A stretch of DNA of 64,000 bases from Flavobacterium geliluteum (lineage in GTDB: Bacteria > Bacteroidota > Bacteroidia > Flavobacteriales > Flavobacteriaceae), in the NCBI RefSeq assembly GCF_017948595.1, contig NZ_JAGFBV010000011.1, positions 1 to 64,000 of the forward strand. Reading direction: 5' to 3'. A program made the position numbers and the translations under genes. The notes beneath the pieces were generated by a model that saw only the letters and a program-made list of their open reading frames with translations, searched no databases and was not told the origin of the DNA. Below are positions 1 to 9,000 of the stretch, in pieces. Position 1 is the first letter of the stretch. Each line of letters starts with the position of its first letter.

Positions 1-92
1 AACTGAATAAACTGAAATGTTGTTTTTTAAAACTTTATTTATACAGCCAAGCTTAAACTCATAATCATATTTTCCTCTTTTTTCCATAAAAA

Positions 93-125
93 TGCCCCCA
101 AATAGTGTCTAACTTTTTGGGGGCA
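93..125 (-). terminator. Intrinsic terminator of fbp
   Basis: A perfect 10-bp inverted repeat (TGCCCCCAAA at 93-102, TTTGGGGGCA at 116-125) is followed on the minus strand by a T-run. It lies about 25 bp past the fbp stop codon. The first 90 bases of the window show no gene that I can support. Confidence 0.85.
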
Positions 126-149
126 GTTCAATTTATCGGGTTTTTATAT

Positions 150-1157
150 TTAAGCTTCAGCAGCCATAAATTCTTCGGCTTTTTCGACCATATTCAGATT
201 TCCGCAGAAAAAAGGAACACGCTGATGAAGCTCGGTTGGCTGGATTTCCATAATTCTGCCAAAACCATCCGTTGCTTTTCCTCCTGCCTGCTCTGCAATA
301 AAAGCAATCGGATTGCATTCGTACAACAAACGCAGCTTTCCGTTTGGCGCTTTCGAACTTGTCGGATAAAGATAAATTCCGCCCTTGATCATATTTCGAT
401 GAAAATCGGCAACCAAACTTCCAATATATCTTGATGTGTAAGGTCTGTCGTCTTCTTCGCGCTGGCAATATTTGATGTAGTTTTTTACTCCTTGCGGAAA
501 ATGCACATAATTACCTTCATTGACTGAATAGATTTTTCCGTCAGGCGGAAATTTCATATTCGGGTGTGACAGATAAAATGTTCCGATCGCCGGGTTTAGC
601 GTAAATCCGTTTACACCATGACCCGTTGTGTACACTAACATGGTTGAAGTTCCGTAAATTACATATCCCGCTGCCACCTGATTGATTCCGGGTTGCAGGA
701 AATCCTCACTCGTCACGGGAGTTCCAATAGGCGTAATTCTTCTAAAAACCGAGAAAATTGTTCCCACAGAAACATTGACATCAATATTTGAAGAACCGTC
801 CAGAGGATCCATCAAAATTACATATTTATTGTTGTGACTGTTATCGCTTCCCTGTACCGTAATAAAATCGTCATTCTCTTCAGAGGCAATTCCGCACACA
901 ATTTCTCTGTTGATTAAAGTCTGAATAAAAACTTCATTAGCATACACGTCTAATTTTTGTTGATCTTCTCCCTGAATATTTTGTTCTCCGGCTGCTCCAA
1001 TAATATCAACCAGACCTGCTTTGTTTACTTTATAGTTTACGACTTTGGCCGCCAAACGTATCGAATTAATAATACGAGAAAGTTCTCCCGATGAATATTG
1101 AAATGCTTTTTGATTCTCGATGATAAACTCACCTAATGTTGTATTGCGTTCTTCCAT
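150..1157 (-). CDS. fbp: Fructose-1,6-bisphosphatase class I
   Basis: Hydrolyses fructose-1,6-bisphosphate to fructose-6-phosphate and phosphate, the committed step of gluconeogenesis, in the cytosol. The 335-residue product has the usual class I length. It carries the metal/phosphate motif [17 protein letters not shown] (about residues 117-133) and an upstream acidic ASEEND segment. The frame opens earlier, at 1190, but the ATG at 1157 ([11 protein letters not shown]) matches where family members begin, so it is preferred. The gene is transcribed alone and divergently from the acetyltransferase, and ends in a strong hairpin. Confidence 0.95.
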   Translation of the reverse strand: MEERNTTLGEFIIENQKAFQYSSGELSRIINSIRLAAKVVNYKVNKAGLVDIIGAAGEQNIQGEDQQKLDVYANEVFIQTLINREIVCGIASEENDDFITVQGSDNSHNNKYVILMDPLDGSSNIDVNVSVGTIFSVFRRITPIGTPVTSEDFLQPGINQVAAGYVIYGTSTMLVYTTGHGVNGFTLNPAIGTFYLSHPNMKFPPDGKIYSVNEGNYVHFPQGVKNYIKYCQREEDDRPYTSRYIGSLVADFHRNMIKGGIYLYPTSSKAPNGKLRLLYECNPIAFIAEQAGGKATDGFGRIMEIQPTELHQRVPFFCGNLNMVEKAEEFMAAEA

Positions 1158-1328
1158 TACACTATATCGTTGTAGTTTTTTTGACGTCACAAATATCGTT
1201 TTTTTTGTGACAATGATTTAAAAATTATTTAGTTAGTTTGTTACTAATGTATATTTGCTAAATAAAAAGAAAAAGTTGACCCCAAAACGATGCTTTTTTT
1301 GCTAATAATTGATTAAAAATAAGAATAT

Positions 1329-1802
1329 ATGAATATTAGAAAAGGAAATCCTGAGGACATGAGTTCTGTTTTAGGATTAATAAAGGAGTTGGCGATATTC
1401 GAAAAAGAACCTGATGCCGTTGTAATAACAGCAGAAGATTTGATACGCGACGGTTTTGGAGAAAAACCATTGTTTCAGGTATTTGTTGCCGAAGTCGATT
1501 CAGAAATTGTTGGAATCGCTCTTTATTACTACCGCTACTCGACCTGGAAAGGAAAAACCATACATCTTGAAGATTTGATTGTGAAAGAAAAAATGCGCGG
1601 AACCGGTTTAGGATCTGCTCTTTACACCGAAATTATGAAACAAGGAAAAAGAGACAACGTGAGAAGAGTTGAGTGGAATGTACTCGATTGGAACACTCCG
1701 GCAGTAAATTTTTATAAAAATTCGGGTGCCAAAATTCTGGACGACTGGGCAGTTGTACAAATGGACCAAGCGGGAATCGATTCTTACTTAGAAAAATTGT
1801 AA
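1329..1802 (+). CDS. GNAT family N-acetyltransferase
   Basis: A 157-residue single-domain GCN5-related acetyltransferase. The acetyl-CoA pyrophosphate loop appears as KMRGTGLGSALY near residues 89-100. It is preceded by the beta-4 strand IHLEDLIV and followed by WNTPAVNFYKNSGA, the usual C-terminal signature. The size and the LEDLIV...RGTGLG arrangement resemble the diamine (spermidine/spermine-like) acetyltransferase branch, but the substrate cannot be read from sequence. It lies between fbp and aspartokinase. A TATATTTG box at 1250-1257 could serve as its -7 element, though no convincing -33 element is seen. Confidence 0.85.
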   Translation: MNIRKGNPEDMSSVLGLIKELAIFEKEPDAVVITAEDLIRDGFGEKPLFQVFVAEVDSEIVGIALYYYRYSTWKGKTIHLEDLIVKEKMRGTGLGSALYTEIMKQGKRDNVRRVEWNVLDWNTPAVNFYKNSGAKILDDWAVVQMDQAGIDSYLEKL

Positions 1803-1840
1803 AAAAAATGTTTGCTAAATATTTAAGTATTAAAAGTTCT

Positions 1841-1896
1841 TTTGTCACGAATCGACAAAGATTTTAAGATCATTTTAATCCAAATAATCTGTGGCA
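1841..1896. repeat. Partial copy of dispersed CACAGATT-family repeat
   Basis: The stretch holds a short hairpin (TTTGTC at 1841-1846, GACAAA at 1854-1859) and the arm AATCTGTGGCA (1886-1896), which is shared with the complete hairpins at 58081-58189 and 58672-58726. It looks like a decayed member of that family between the GNAT gene and lysC. Short AAATCTAAAATTAAA-type repeats follow at about 1930-1960. Confidence 0.45.
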
Positions 1897-1961
1897 GGAA
1901 TTATAAAGAATAGTTGATTTCATTCAATCTGAAATCTAAAATTAAAAATCTAAAATTAATA

Positions 1962-3221
1962 ATGAGAGTATTTAAATTTGGAGGAGCATCGGTAAAAGAT
2001 GCTGAAGGAATAAAAAACGTATATGACGTTTTGCAAAAAGTAGGTTACGAGGATGTTATTTTGGTTGTCTCAGCTATGGGAAAAACCACCAACGCACTTG
2101 AAGTGGTGATCAAAAATTATTTTGATAAATCATCAGAGCTTAATTCATCCGTGCAGGAAATAAAAAAATATCACAATCAGATATTATTAGACTTATTTGA
2201 AGATGAGAAACACGCTGTTTTTACAGCTGTTACGGCACAATTCTCAGACTTGGAATATTTTTTAGCACACAATAAATCTCCCAATTATAATTTTGTCTAC
2301 GACCAAGTTGTAAGTTTTGGAGAACTAATTTCGACCACTATTTTGAGTCATTTTATGAATTTTAAAGGCATTCAAACGCACTGGCTGGATGTTCGCGAAT
2401 TCATAAAAACCGATTCAAACTACCGTGATGCCGAAGTAGATTGGGATGCGACTCAAAAAAACATCAGCAAAAATGTGCCTCGCAAAACCTTAAACATTAC
2501 ACAAGGATTTTTGGGTGCTGACGAAAATAATTTCACCACAACTTTAGGTCGTGAAGGCTCTGATTATACAGCCGGAATTTTTGCTTATTGCTTAAATGCC
2601 GAAAGTGTAACCATCTGGAAAGATGTTCCCGGTGTGATGAATGCCGATCCGCGCTATTTTGAAAATGCAAGTTTGCTTAATCAAATTTCGTATCGTGAAG
2701 CTATAGAATTAGCGTTTTACGGCGCAACCGTTATTCATCCAAAGACCTTGCAGCCGTTGCAAAAGAAGGAAATTCCGTTATACGTAAAATCGTTTATTAA
2801 TCCGTTACTAAAAGGGACTTGCGTTTCTAAAGGAGTAGATTTGGAGCCTTCTTTACCGTGTTTTATTGTAAAAAGAGAGCAACTTTTGATTTCGCTTTCG
2901 TCTATCGATTTTTCTTTTATTATGGAAGAAAATATCAGCGAGATTTTTGGATTGTTTCACCAATTCAAACTAAAAGTAAATTTAATTCAAAACTCGGCGA
3001 TCAGTTTTTCTGTTTGCGTAGAAGATAAATTTGGTAATTTTAACGAATTGAATGCCATACTTTCAAAAAAATTCAAAGTAGAGTATAGCGAAAATGTGAC
3101 GCTTTATACGATTCGTCATTTCAACGAACAAGCCGCTCAAACTGTCGAAGAAAACAAAGAAGTTTTACTAAAACAAGTAAGCCGCGAAACCATGCAGGTG
3201 GTTACAAAGGAAGTAAATTAG
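1962..3221 (+). CDS. lysC: Aspartate kinase, monofunctional
   Basis: Phosphorylates L-aspartate to aspartyl-4-phosphate, the entry step to Lys, Thr, Met and diaminopimelate. The 419-residue protein starts MRVFKFGGASVKD, the canonical nucleotide-binding KFGG motif. TLGREGSDYTAG carries the aspartate-binding residues, and WKDVPGVMNADPR and GATVIHPKTLQP complete the kinase domain. An ACT-like regulatory region occupies about residues 300-400. A longer frame from 1914 exists, but its first 16 residues come from intergenic-type repeat, so ATG 1962 is chosen. The last 29 codons and the terminator are duplicated at 5824-5975. Confidence 0.93.
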   Translation: MRVFKFGGASVKDAEGIKNVYDVLQKVGYEDVILVVSAMGKTTNALEVVIKNYFDKSSELNSSVQEIKKYHNQILLDLFEDEKHAVFTAVTAQFSDLEYFLAHNKSPNYNFVYDQVVSFGELISTTILSHFMNFKGIQTHWLDVREFIKTDSNYRDAEVDWDATQKNISKNVPRKTLNITQGFLGADENNFTTTLGREGSDYTAGIFAYCLNAESVTIWKDVPGVMNADPRYFENASLLNQISYREAIELAFYGATVIHPKTLQPLQKKEIPLYVKSFINPLLKGTCVSKGVDLEPSLPCFIVKREQLLISLSSIDFSFIMEENISEIFGLFHQFKLKVNLIQNSAISFSVCVEDKFGNFNELNAILSKKFKVEYSENVTLYTIRHFNEQAAQTVEENKEVLLKQVSRETMQVVTKEVN

Positions 3222-3286
3222 TTTTTTTGGTTAAAAAAATTACTCTTAAAAGGTTTCACCCAAAAAGTGAAGCCTTTTTTGTTTTT
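3136..3286 (+). repeat. lysC 3' end plus terminator, copy A of a long direct repeat
   Basis: About 150 bp covering the last codons of lysC, its stop and its terminator hairpin. They match 5824-5975 in the same orientation at roughly 85 percent by eye. Copy A is in frame with the functional lysC. Together the copies bracket the XRE/aerolysin-like island. No integrase or transposase lies between them. Confidence 0.85.
3248..3284 (+). terminator. Intrinsic terminator of lysC
   Basis: The stem pairs AAAAGGTTTCAC (3248-3259) with GTGAAGCCTTTT (3267-3278), allowing one G-U pair, and runs into T-rich sequence. It overlaps the 3' end of the convergent XRE gene, so it may act in both directions. Confidence 0.8.
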
Positions 3287-3608
3287 ACCTTTTTTTGTCT
3301 TTCAAATTTTCTATTGTTTCTTTCAGTTCAATTATACGTTGTTCATACTGCTCAATTAATTTTACAGAAATTAAATCCGGGTTAAGATTTTCCTCTTTTA
3401 ATACTCTTTCCACCTTAACCAATTCTTCAGGAGAAACAGCAAACAATCTACATATTTCTTTAAAATGAATTGCCCAAGAATGACTTTCTCCACTTTCCAT
3501 TCTGGCGTAAGCCGATTGTGAGACATGCAGATAATCTGCCACTTGCTCTTGGGACATACCTTTATTTCTTCGTAAGAACTTTAATCTATTACCAATAATT
3601 CGATTCAT
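3285..3608 (-). CDS. XRE-family helix-turn-helix regulator
   Basis: A 107-residue Cro/CI-type DNA-binding protein. The HTH spans about residues 5-62 (IGNRLKFLRRNKGMSQEQVA, recognition helix VSQSAYARME). A charged helix follows (about residues 78-105, VKLIEQYEQRIIELKETIEN) that probably forms a dimerising coiled coil. It is transcribed away from the aerolysin-like gene across 297 bp, the usual arrangement for a local regulator of the divergent operon, and it sits just inside the left copy of the lysC repeat. It is probably part of the acquired island; its operator was not identified. Confidence 0.85.
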   Translation of the reverse strand: MNRIIGNRLKFLRRNKGMSQEQVADYLHVSQSAYARMESGESHSWAIHFKEICRLFAVSPEELVKVERVLKEENLNPDLISVKLIEQYEQRIIELKETIENLKDKKR

Positions 3609-3755
3609 ATTTTATCGTACCTATTGTTACTAAAATTAGTAGCATCTCATATTATGCGGATTTAGGGTAGTAATACTCGTTTGCAAGATAAGCTAAATTC
3701 CTACAAATAATTACTTTTATCAAAATAATTTTTAACAACTTAAATATTTACAATT

Positions 3756-3833
3756 ATGAAAAAACTAAAAAAATTAAATCAAATGAAAAATTTAGAAAAT
3801 GGGTTAACTAGTAAACAACGGGATGTAAAGTAA
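3756..3833 (+). CDS. Short leader-like peptide ORF, 25 residues
   Basis: An ATG-to-TAA frame of 25 codons begins MKKLKKLNQMKNLEN and ends LTSKQRDVK. The Lys/Leu-rich start followed by E-N-x-LT-x-KQ resembles Bacteroidota double-glycine leader peptides of bacteriocin-like precursors, but the frame stops where the Gly-Gly and core peptide would follow. It lies 72 bp upstream of the aerolysin-like gene, and an 11-bp direct repeat (TAACTAGTAAA at 3805 and 3831) covers its end. It may be a truncated leader, a regulatory upstream ORF or chance; confidence is low. Confidence 0.35.
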   Translation: MKKLKKLNQMKNLENGLTSKQRDVK

Positions 3834-3905
3834 CTAGTAAATAGACAATCAATTTCTTGCTTTGTAAGGAATAAATATAATTATATCAAATCATAATTTT
3901 AAAAT

Positions 3906-5087
3906 ATGGCACAAATAACAACTTACACTGTTGACCCTGCGAAACGTCGCATCATCACAGTTACAAACATGGAAGAGTTAGGAATAACGGCTGAATTAAT
4001 TCAGAGTTTTTTGAATAAAAAAGTAGCTGACTTAAGAAGAGTTAAAGTCGATCAAAAAGGAACCGCTGTTCTGGATGGTAAAAATCAGCAAATCCCGTTA
4101 TGGCCTGTAGGAGTATCTATAAACGATCAAAAATTTGGTAATTTCCCTGATCCAAACGCAGCACAAAGAGGATGGATGTCTTATTTTGAAATTGGAGCTC
4201 CCTTGTTTGAAGAAAGGTCAAATATCATTCAACCAACTGCGGATGTAATGTCTACTAGAATCTATGATAATAGATCGAATGAAGCACGTACGTTTTCTGA
4301 TACGATTCAATTTACTATAAGTAATACAATCAATTGGGCTTTATCAGCTACAGGAAGTGGTACTTTTGGAGGAAAAATTGCTGGGGAATTGCAAGGACAA
4401 ATATCAAAAACTATAGAGACGGTTTTGACAGAGAGTTTGTCTAATAGTTTAGCAAAAAACATAAGCAATACCATCACGCAAACCAATGATTTACATAATC
4501 ATAGAGACAACGTAGGAACCGAAACTATATCTTCTGTCGCAAATCAATCAGCTGTCACGGCAACAACTACTCCTACTTCAACCAATTCAAACAGAGAAAG
4601 TTTCACAGGATCAGGTTATGCCCTTGGTCGCGGAGAGTTATATGCAGAACTAGGGCTTTCTTTGACCGGTACGATTTCTGGTACAGTAACAACATCATGG
4701 ACATCAAGTTCTAATGTTTCAGGAACTATTCCTGCTAACTCACGTGTTGAGACCGCTGCAACACAAAGGCGTCAGGTGAAGCAATTTACTTACGAAGTAC
4801 CCATTACGTTTGATGGATATATTGCATTGAATTATGATGAATTAGTTCTTCCTATTGCAGATGGAAATGGTCCACCACTTGCTAGTACTAATTATTTTAC
4901 TCCATCTAAAGTAATTCCTGTTAGTATATCTTATTTAGAGCTTGTAGCGAGAAATAAACTATACAGAGCAAAAGGAATAGCAGAAACAGTATCCGCTCTG
5001 GATGTAAACCATACTATTTTCGACACCAAAACGCTTAATAGAGATAATAGTCAAAAATTTGGAACAGAGCGTCCTCATAATTTGTAA
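3906..5087 (+). CDS. Aerolysin-like (ETX/MTX2-type) beta-pore-forming protein candidate
   Basis: A 393-residue protein without signal peptide or hydrophobic helix. Residues 117-150 (TRIYDNRSNEARTFSDT, then alternating Thr/Ser/hydrophobic strands) and residues 273-308 (GTIPANSRVETAATQ...TYEVPITFDGYI) resemble the long-strand pore module of the aerolysin/epsilon-toxin/MTX2 superfamily. In that module, polar alternating strands flank an amphipathic insertion loop, and a 'proline-x-x-S/T-x-V' strand leads to a G-Y-I turn. The Ser/Thr/Asn-rich stretch 160-235 would be the pre-insertion hairpin. The N-terminal 115 residues are unrecognised. It is followed 28 bp later by a hydrophilic partner gene. 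The family call rests on pattern only. Confidence 0.5.
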   Translation: MAQITTYTVDPAKRRIITVTNMEELGITAELIQSFLNKKVADLRRVKVDQKGTAVLDGKNQQIPLWPVGVSINDQKFGNFPDPNAAQRGWMSYFEIGAPLFEERSNIIQPTADVMSTRIYDNRSNEARTFSDTIQFTISNTINWALSATGSGTFGGKIAGELQGQISKTIETVLTESLSNSLAKNISNTITQTNDLHNHRDNVGTETISSVANQSAVTATTTPTSTNSNRESFTGSGYALGRGELYAELGLSLTGTISGTVTTSWTSSSNVSGTIPANSRVETAATQRRQVKQFTYEVPITFDGYIALNYDELVLPIADGNGPPLASTNYFTPSKVIPVSISYLELVARNKLYRAKGIAETVSALDVNHTIFDTKTLNRDNSQKFGTERPHNL

Positions 5088-5115
5088 AATCATATAACTA
5101 ATTTAAAACAACAAT

Positions 5116-5568
5116 ATGGCATTTCAAGATATATTCAATTTTACCCGCAGTACATCTGCTGGTGGAAGCAAAGCAGAAGGAGAAATTTCTGGATTCATAC
5201 CAAAAAAAGAAAATGAATCAATCAGTATTCCTCCTCATGATCCATTTAAACCCGAAGAAGCTGTACAACAAGATCCGAAAATTGTGAGAGAAACATCTCC
5301 ACAATCCAATATTATATTCAATTTCATCAGTTCGGTAACTTCTGATATTAAACTATCTAGTAATAGTGTAGAACAATCAATGAGTAATCCTTCGTCAGTA
5401 GTCGATCCGGGTGCAGGAGTTATGAGTAAAGCCAGAGAAACTTCTGACAAGGTTAAAGATGACACTCCTGCTTCTGATACATCCGTTACTCCTCCACCTA
5501 AACCTAAGGATATTAAACCAGAGGGATGGAATGATGTGCCTAAGGCAAAAGATCCTAATGATAAATAG
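5116..5568 (+). CDS. Hypothetical hydrophilic protein, partner of the aerolysin-like gene
   Basis: I do not recognise this 150-residue protein. It has no signal peptide or membrane segment. It begins MAFQDIFNFTRSTSAGG, is Ser/Pro/Glu/Lys-rich, has one more hydrophobic patch (SNIIFNFISSVTSDIKL, about residues 64-80), and ends in a Pro/Lys/Asp tail with PPPKPKDIKPEGW. It is probably disordered. It starts 28 bp after the aerolysin-like stop and shares its terminator, so the two are very likely co-transcribed. A role as chaperone, immunity or adaptor partner would be inference only. Confidence 0.7.
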   Translation: MAFQDIFNFTRSTSAGGSKAEGEISGFIPKKENESISIPPHDPFKPEEAVQQDPKIVRETSPQSNIIFNFISSVTSDIKLSSNSVEQSMSNPSSVVDPGAGVMSKARETSDKVKDDTPASDTSVTPPPKPKDIKPEGWNDVPKAKDPNDK

Positions 5569-5605
5569 GCTACAGATCAGCATATAGTCAGATATTCTTA
5601 TCAAA

Positions 5606-5640
5606 AATTAAAACCTCAGATTTGATTTGAGGTTTTAATT
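5606..5640 (+). terminator. Terminator of the aerolysin-like operon
   Basis: A perfect 13-bp stem (AATTAAAACCTCA at 5606-5618, TGAGGTTTTAATT at 5628-5640) with a 9-nt loop lies 38 bp past the stop codon of the 150-residue gene. Confidence 0.85.
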
Positions 5641-5823
5641 ATTTAACGTGAGTTCGGTCTAAAAAGCCATTAATCTTTGCTAATCAACACTATCTGAATT
5701 TGTATTTACTGATTCTATTAAGACCACCTTTCTAAGCATTATTTTATCTTGTAAATGCATCAGACTATTTTTTATATTTTTCTTGATTATGGTAATCAAG
5801 TGCACGACATCAATAAAAAGTCA
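5641..5823. other. Intergenic island edge with short palindrome
   Basis: No coding frame that I can support. It contains a perfect 8-bp hairpin, CTTGATTA-TGG-TAATCAAG (5782-5800), 24 bp before the right-hand copy of the lysC repeat begins. Otherwise featureless AT-rich sequence. Confidence 0.5.
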
Positions 5824-5975
5824 CTCGAACTGTTGGAGAAAACAAAGAAGCTTCACTAAAGCAAGTAAGCCAAGAAAACATGCAGGTAGTTTTACAAAGG
5901 AAGCAAATTAGTTTTTTATAGTTAAAAAAAATACTCTTAAAAAGTTTCACCCAAAAGTGAAGCTTTTTTGTTTTA
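5824..5975 (+). pseudogene. Decayed copy B of the lysC 3' end and terminator
   Basis: This stretch can be read as ENKEASLKQVSQENMQVV, against ENKEVLLKQVSRETMQVV at the functional lysC C-terminus. A 2-base insertion then shifts the frame. The stop region and terminator hairpin (AAAGTTTCAC ... GTGAAGCTTT) are also copied. No lysC-like sequence precedes 5824. It is either the original lysC end displaced by an insertion that brought its own 3' end, or an incoming copy; the sequence alone does not decide. Confidence 0.8.
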
Positions 5976-6040
5976 GTAAATCGCCTTTTCATTTTCCCAG
6001 TATTAAATACTACTTTTGACTTTTTGCAGTTAAAGTCTTT

Positions 6041-9000
6041 ATGTTGAAAAAATTACTTTTTTTGATAGCGTTTGTTTTTTCTTCTGGGCTTCAGGCGCAG
6101 GAAACCAACTCGCAGTATAAAACAAAAAAAATACTGGTCACGAAAGACACTATTCACTTAGAAAAATTCAGTATCAATTCGAGTTTTTTTCAACTTTTAA
6201 ATACTAAAAACGAACCCATTGATTCGACTTTTTACAAAATAGATTTCGCTAAAGGCGATTTAATTTTAAACGAAAATTTTGCACCTGTCGGCGATACTTT
6301 AATTGTAAATTATGTCAATTACCCAAATTTCCTGACCAAAGAATATAGTTTGTATAACGAGAGTCAGGTCGTGAGTAATGATGTCACCACAGACAAATTA
6401 TATAAAATTGAAAATACCACTACTAAAAAATTCGTGCCCTTTGACGGACTCAGCACTTCTGGAAGTATTACGCGTGGTGTCACGATTGGAAATAACCAAA
6501 ATACAGTTTTAAACTCCAATTTGGACTTGCAGATCACCGGAAAACTATCCGACAAAGTTAGTTTAAGAGCCTCGCTTCAGGACAATAATATTCCGCTGCA
6601 AAATGGTGGTTATTCGCAAAAGCTTGACCAATTTGATAATATTTTCATGGAATTGTTTAGCGATGACTGGACCATTCGGGCGGGAGATGTTTTTTTAGAA
6701 AATAGAAAAACACAATTTTTAAGCTTTAATAAAAAAGTACAAGGAATCGCCGCCAGTTTTGACTTTGACACCGAAAATAGTAAGACCAATATTTTTGCTT
6801 CGGTTGCGCTGGTAAAAGGACAATATGCAAAAAGTACTTTTACGGGACAAGAAGGCAATCAGGGACCTTATAAGCTAAAAGGGCAAAATGGCGAATTGTA
6901 CGTTTTGGTCATTTCGGGGTCTGAGCGTGTGTACGTCAATGGAGTCTTGCTAAAACGTGGGGAAAACAATGATTATGTGATCGATTATAATGCAGGCGAA
7001 ATTATTTTTACCTCGCTTTATACCATTACATCTGAAATGCGAATCAATGTAGAATACCAATATTCGGATAGAAATTACAACAGATTTGTAACGTACGCAG
7101 GTGCAACGCATACTAATAAAAGCTGGAGTTTTGGCGGTTATTTGTATTCTGAAAATGATTTGAAAAACCAGCCTTTACAACAAAATCTTTCTACAGAACA
7201 AGTTCAAATTTTGAGTCAGGCGGGTGATGATTTTAACTTAATGAAAGCCCCATCTGCATTTGAGGACACGTATTCTGAAAATAAAAATTTATACAAAAAA
7301 ACAATTATAAATGGTATCGAAGTTTTTGAATATTCAAACAACTCCACCGATGTTTTGTACAATGTAAAATTTAGTCTGGTTGGGGCAAATGTTGGAAATT
7401 ACCGCATTCAAAACAGTAATTCTGTCGAGAGAATTTATGAATATATTGTACCGTTAAACGGTATTCCGCAAGGAAACTACGAGCCAATTGTACAACTTGT
7501 TGCACCGACCAAAATTCAGGTAGCTACATTTTTAGGAAAATACAATCCTGACGAAAAAACCGTAATAGATTTTGAAATTGGAATCAGTAATAACGACAAA
7601 AATCTATTCTCGAATAATGATGATGCCAATAATGACGGAATCGCCTTTAAAACGAATATCAAAAAACGGCTTTTTACCCGAGACTGGACTTTAGACGCCT
7701 TTGCCAATTATCAATTTGTACAGGAAGATTTTAAATCTGTCGAACGTTTATACAATATTGAATTTAATAGAGATTGGAATCTAAACACCACACTTTTGGG
7801 CAATCAGAGTCTGTTGGTTTCGGGTTTAAATTTTGATTTGTTTTCAAAAAAAGAAACCTCAAATATTGGTTTGTTTACTTATCAATTTGAAAAATTAGAT
7901 TTTAGCCAAAGCTATTCGGGATCGAGACATACTGCGAATGCTTTGTTTAAATTAAAAAATTGGACGATCGAAAACCAAGGCAGTTTTATGACTAGTGATG
8001 CGACAATTTCGGCTTCAAAATTCTTTAGAAACCATACTAAAGCCAAATATCATTTTTCCAAAAACTGGATTGGCGGAAGCTTTCAGCTAGAGGACAATCA
8101 GGAAAAGGACAATGTTTTGGATCAGTTTTCGGCCTTGAGCCAAAAATTTTCAGAATTTGGAAGCTTTATCGGTCGTGGCGACAGCACCAAAGTTTTTGTA
8201 GAATTGGGCTATCTGCGAAGAAAAAATGACAGTTTACAAAACGGCTTGTTGCAGCATGTGAGCAACTCCCAAACGTTTCTTTTACGCTCTAAATTGATCC
8301 AGAACAAAAAGACCGATTTGGCGGTTTATGCCAGTTATCGCAATTTAGATTTTACCGATGCCTCTCGCAAAAGAGAACCTTCATTAAACTCGAGAATTTT
8401 ATATAATGATCGATTTTTTAATCAATTTATTCAAACCGGTGTGGCGTATGAAACCAGTTCGGGAACCATCGCACAGCAAGAATACAGTTATGTAGAAGTT
8501 CCTGCCGGGCAGGGAGTTTACGCGTGGAACGACTATAATGGTAATAATATTCAAGAAGTTAACGAGTTTGAGATAGCACCATTTCCTGATCAGGCAAAAT
8601 TTATTCGTATCTTTTTACCCAACCAGATTTACATCAAAACCAATCAAAATAAGTTTTCACAGTCGGTTACTCTGAATCCGTTGCAATGGCAAAACGAAAA
8701 GGGTTTCAAGAAGATTGCTTCTTATTTTTACAATCAAACTTCGTTTATTTTAGATCGAAAAATAAAAAGTAACGGCGACAACTTTGAGCTGAATCCTTTT
8801 AGTTCATCCGAAGAAAACATATTAGGACTGAACTCAAGTTTTAGAAACAGTTTGTTCTACAATCGTGGCAAACAGCGACATTCTGTGACCTACTCGTATC
8901 TCATTAACAAAGGAAAAAATTTACTTTCGGTTGGTTCGCAAGAAGTCAAAAATTACTCACATCAAATGCAGTACACCCATTTGTATCAAAAAAGCTGGTT

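Noticed and set aside
5810..5992. 60-residue minus-strand frame over the second lysC copy
   Set aside because: It reads through the antisense of a decayed lysC end and its terminator hairpin, so it is a shadow of the repeat.
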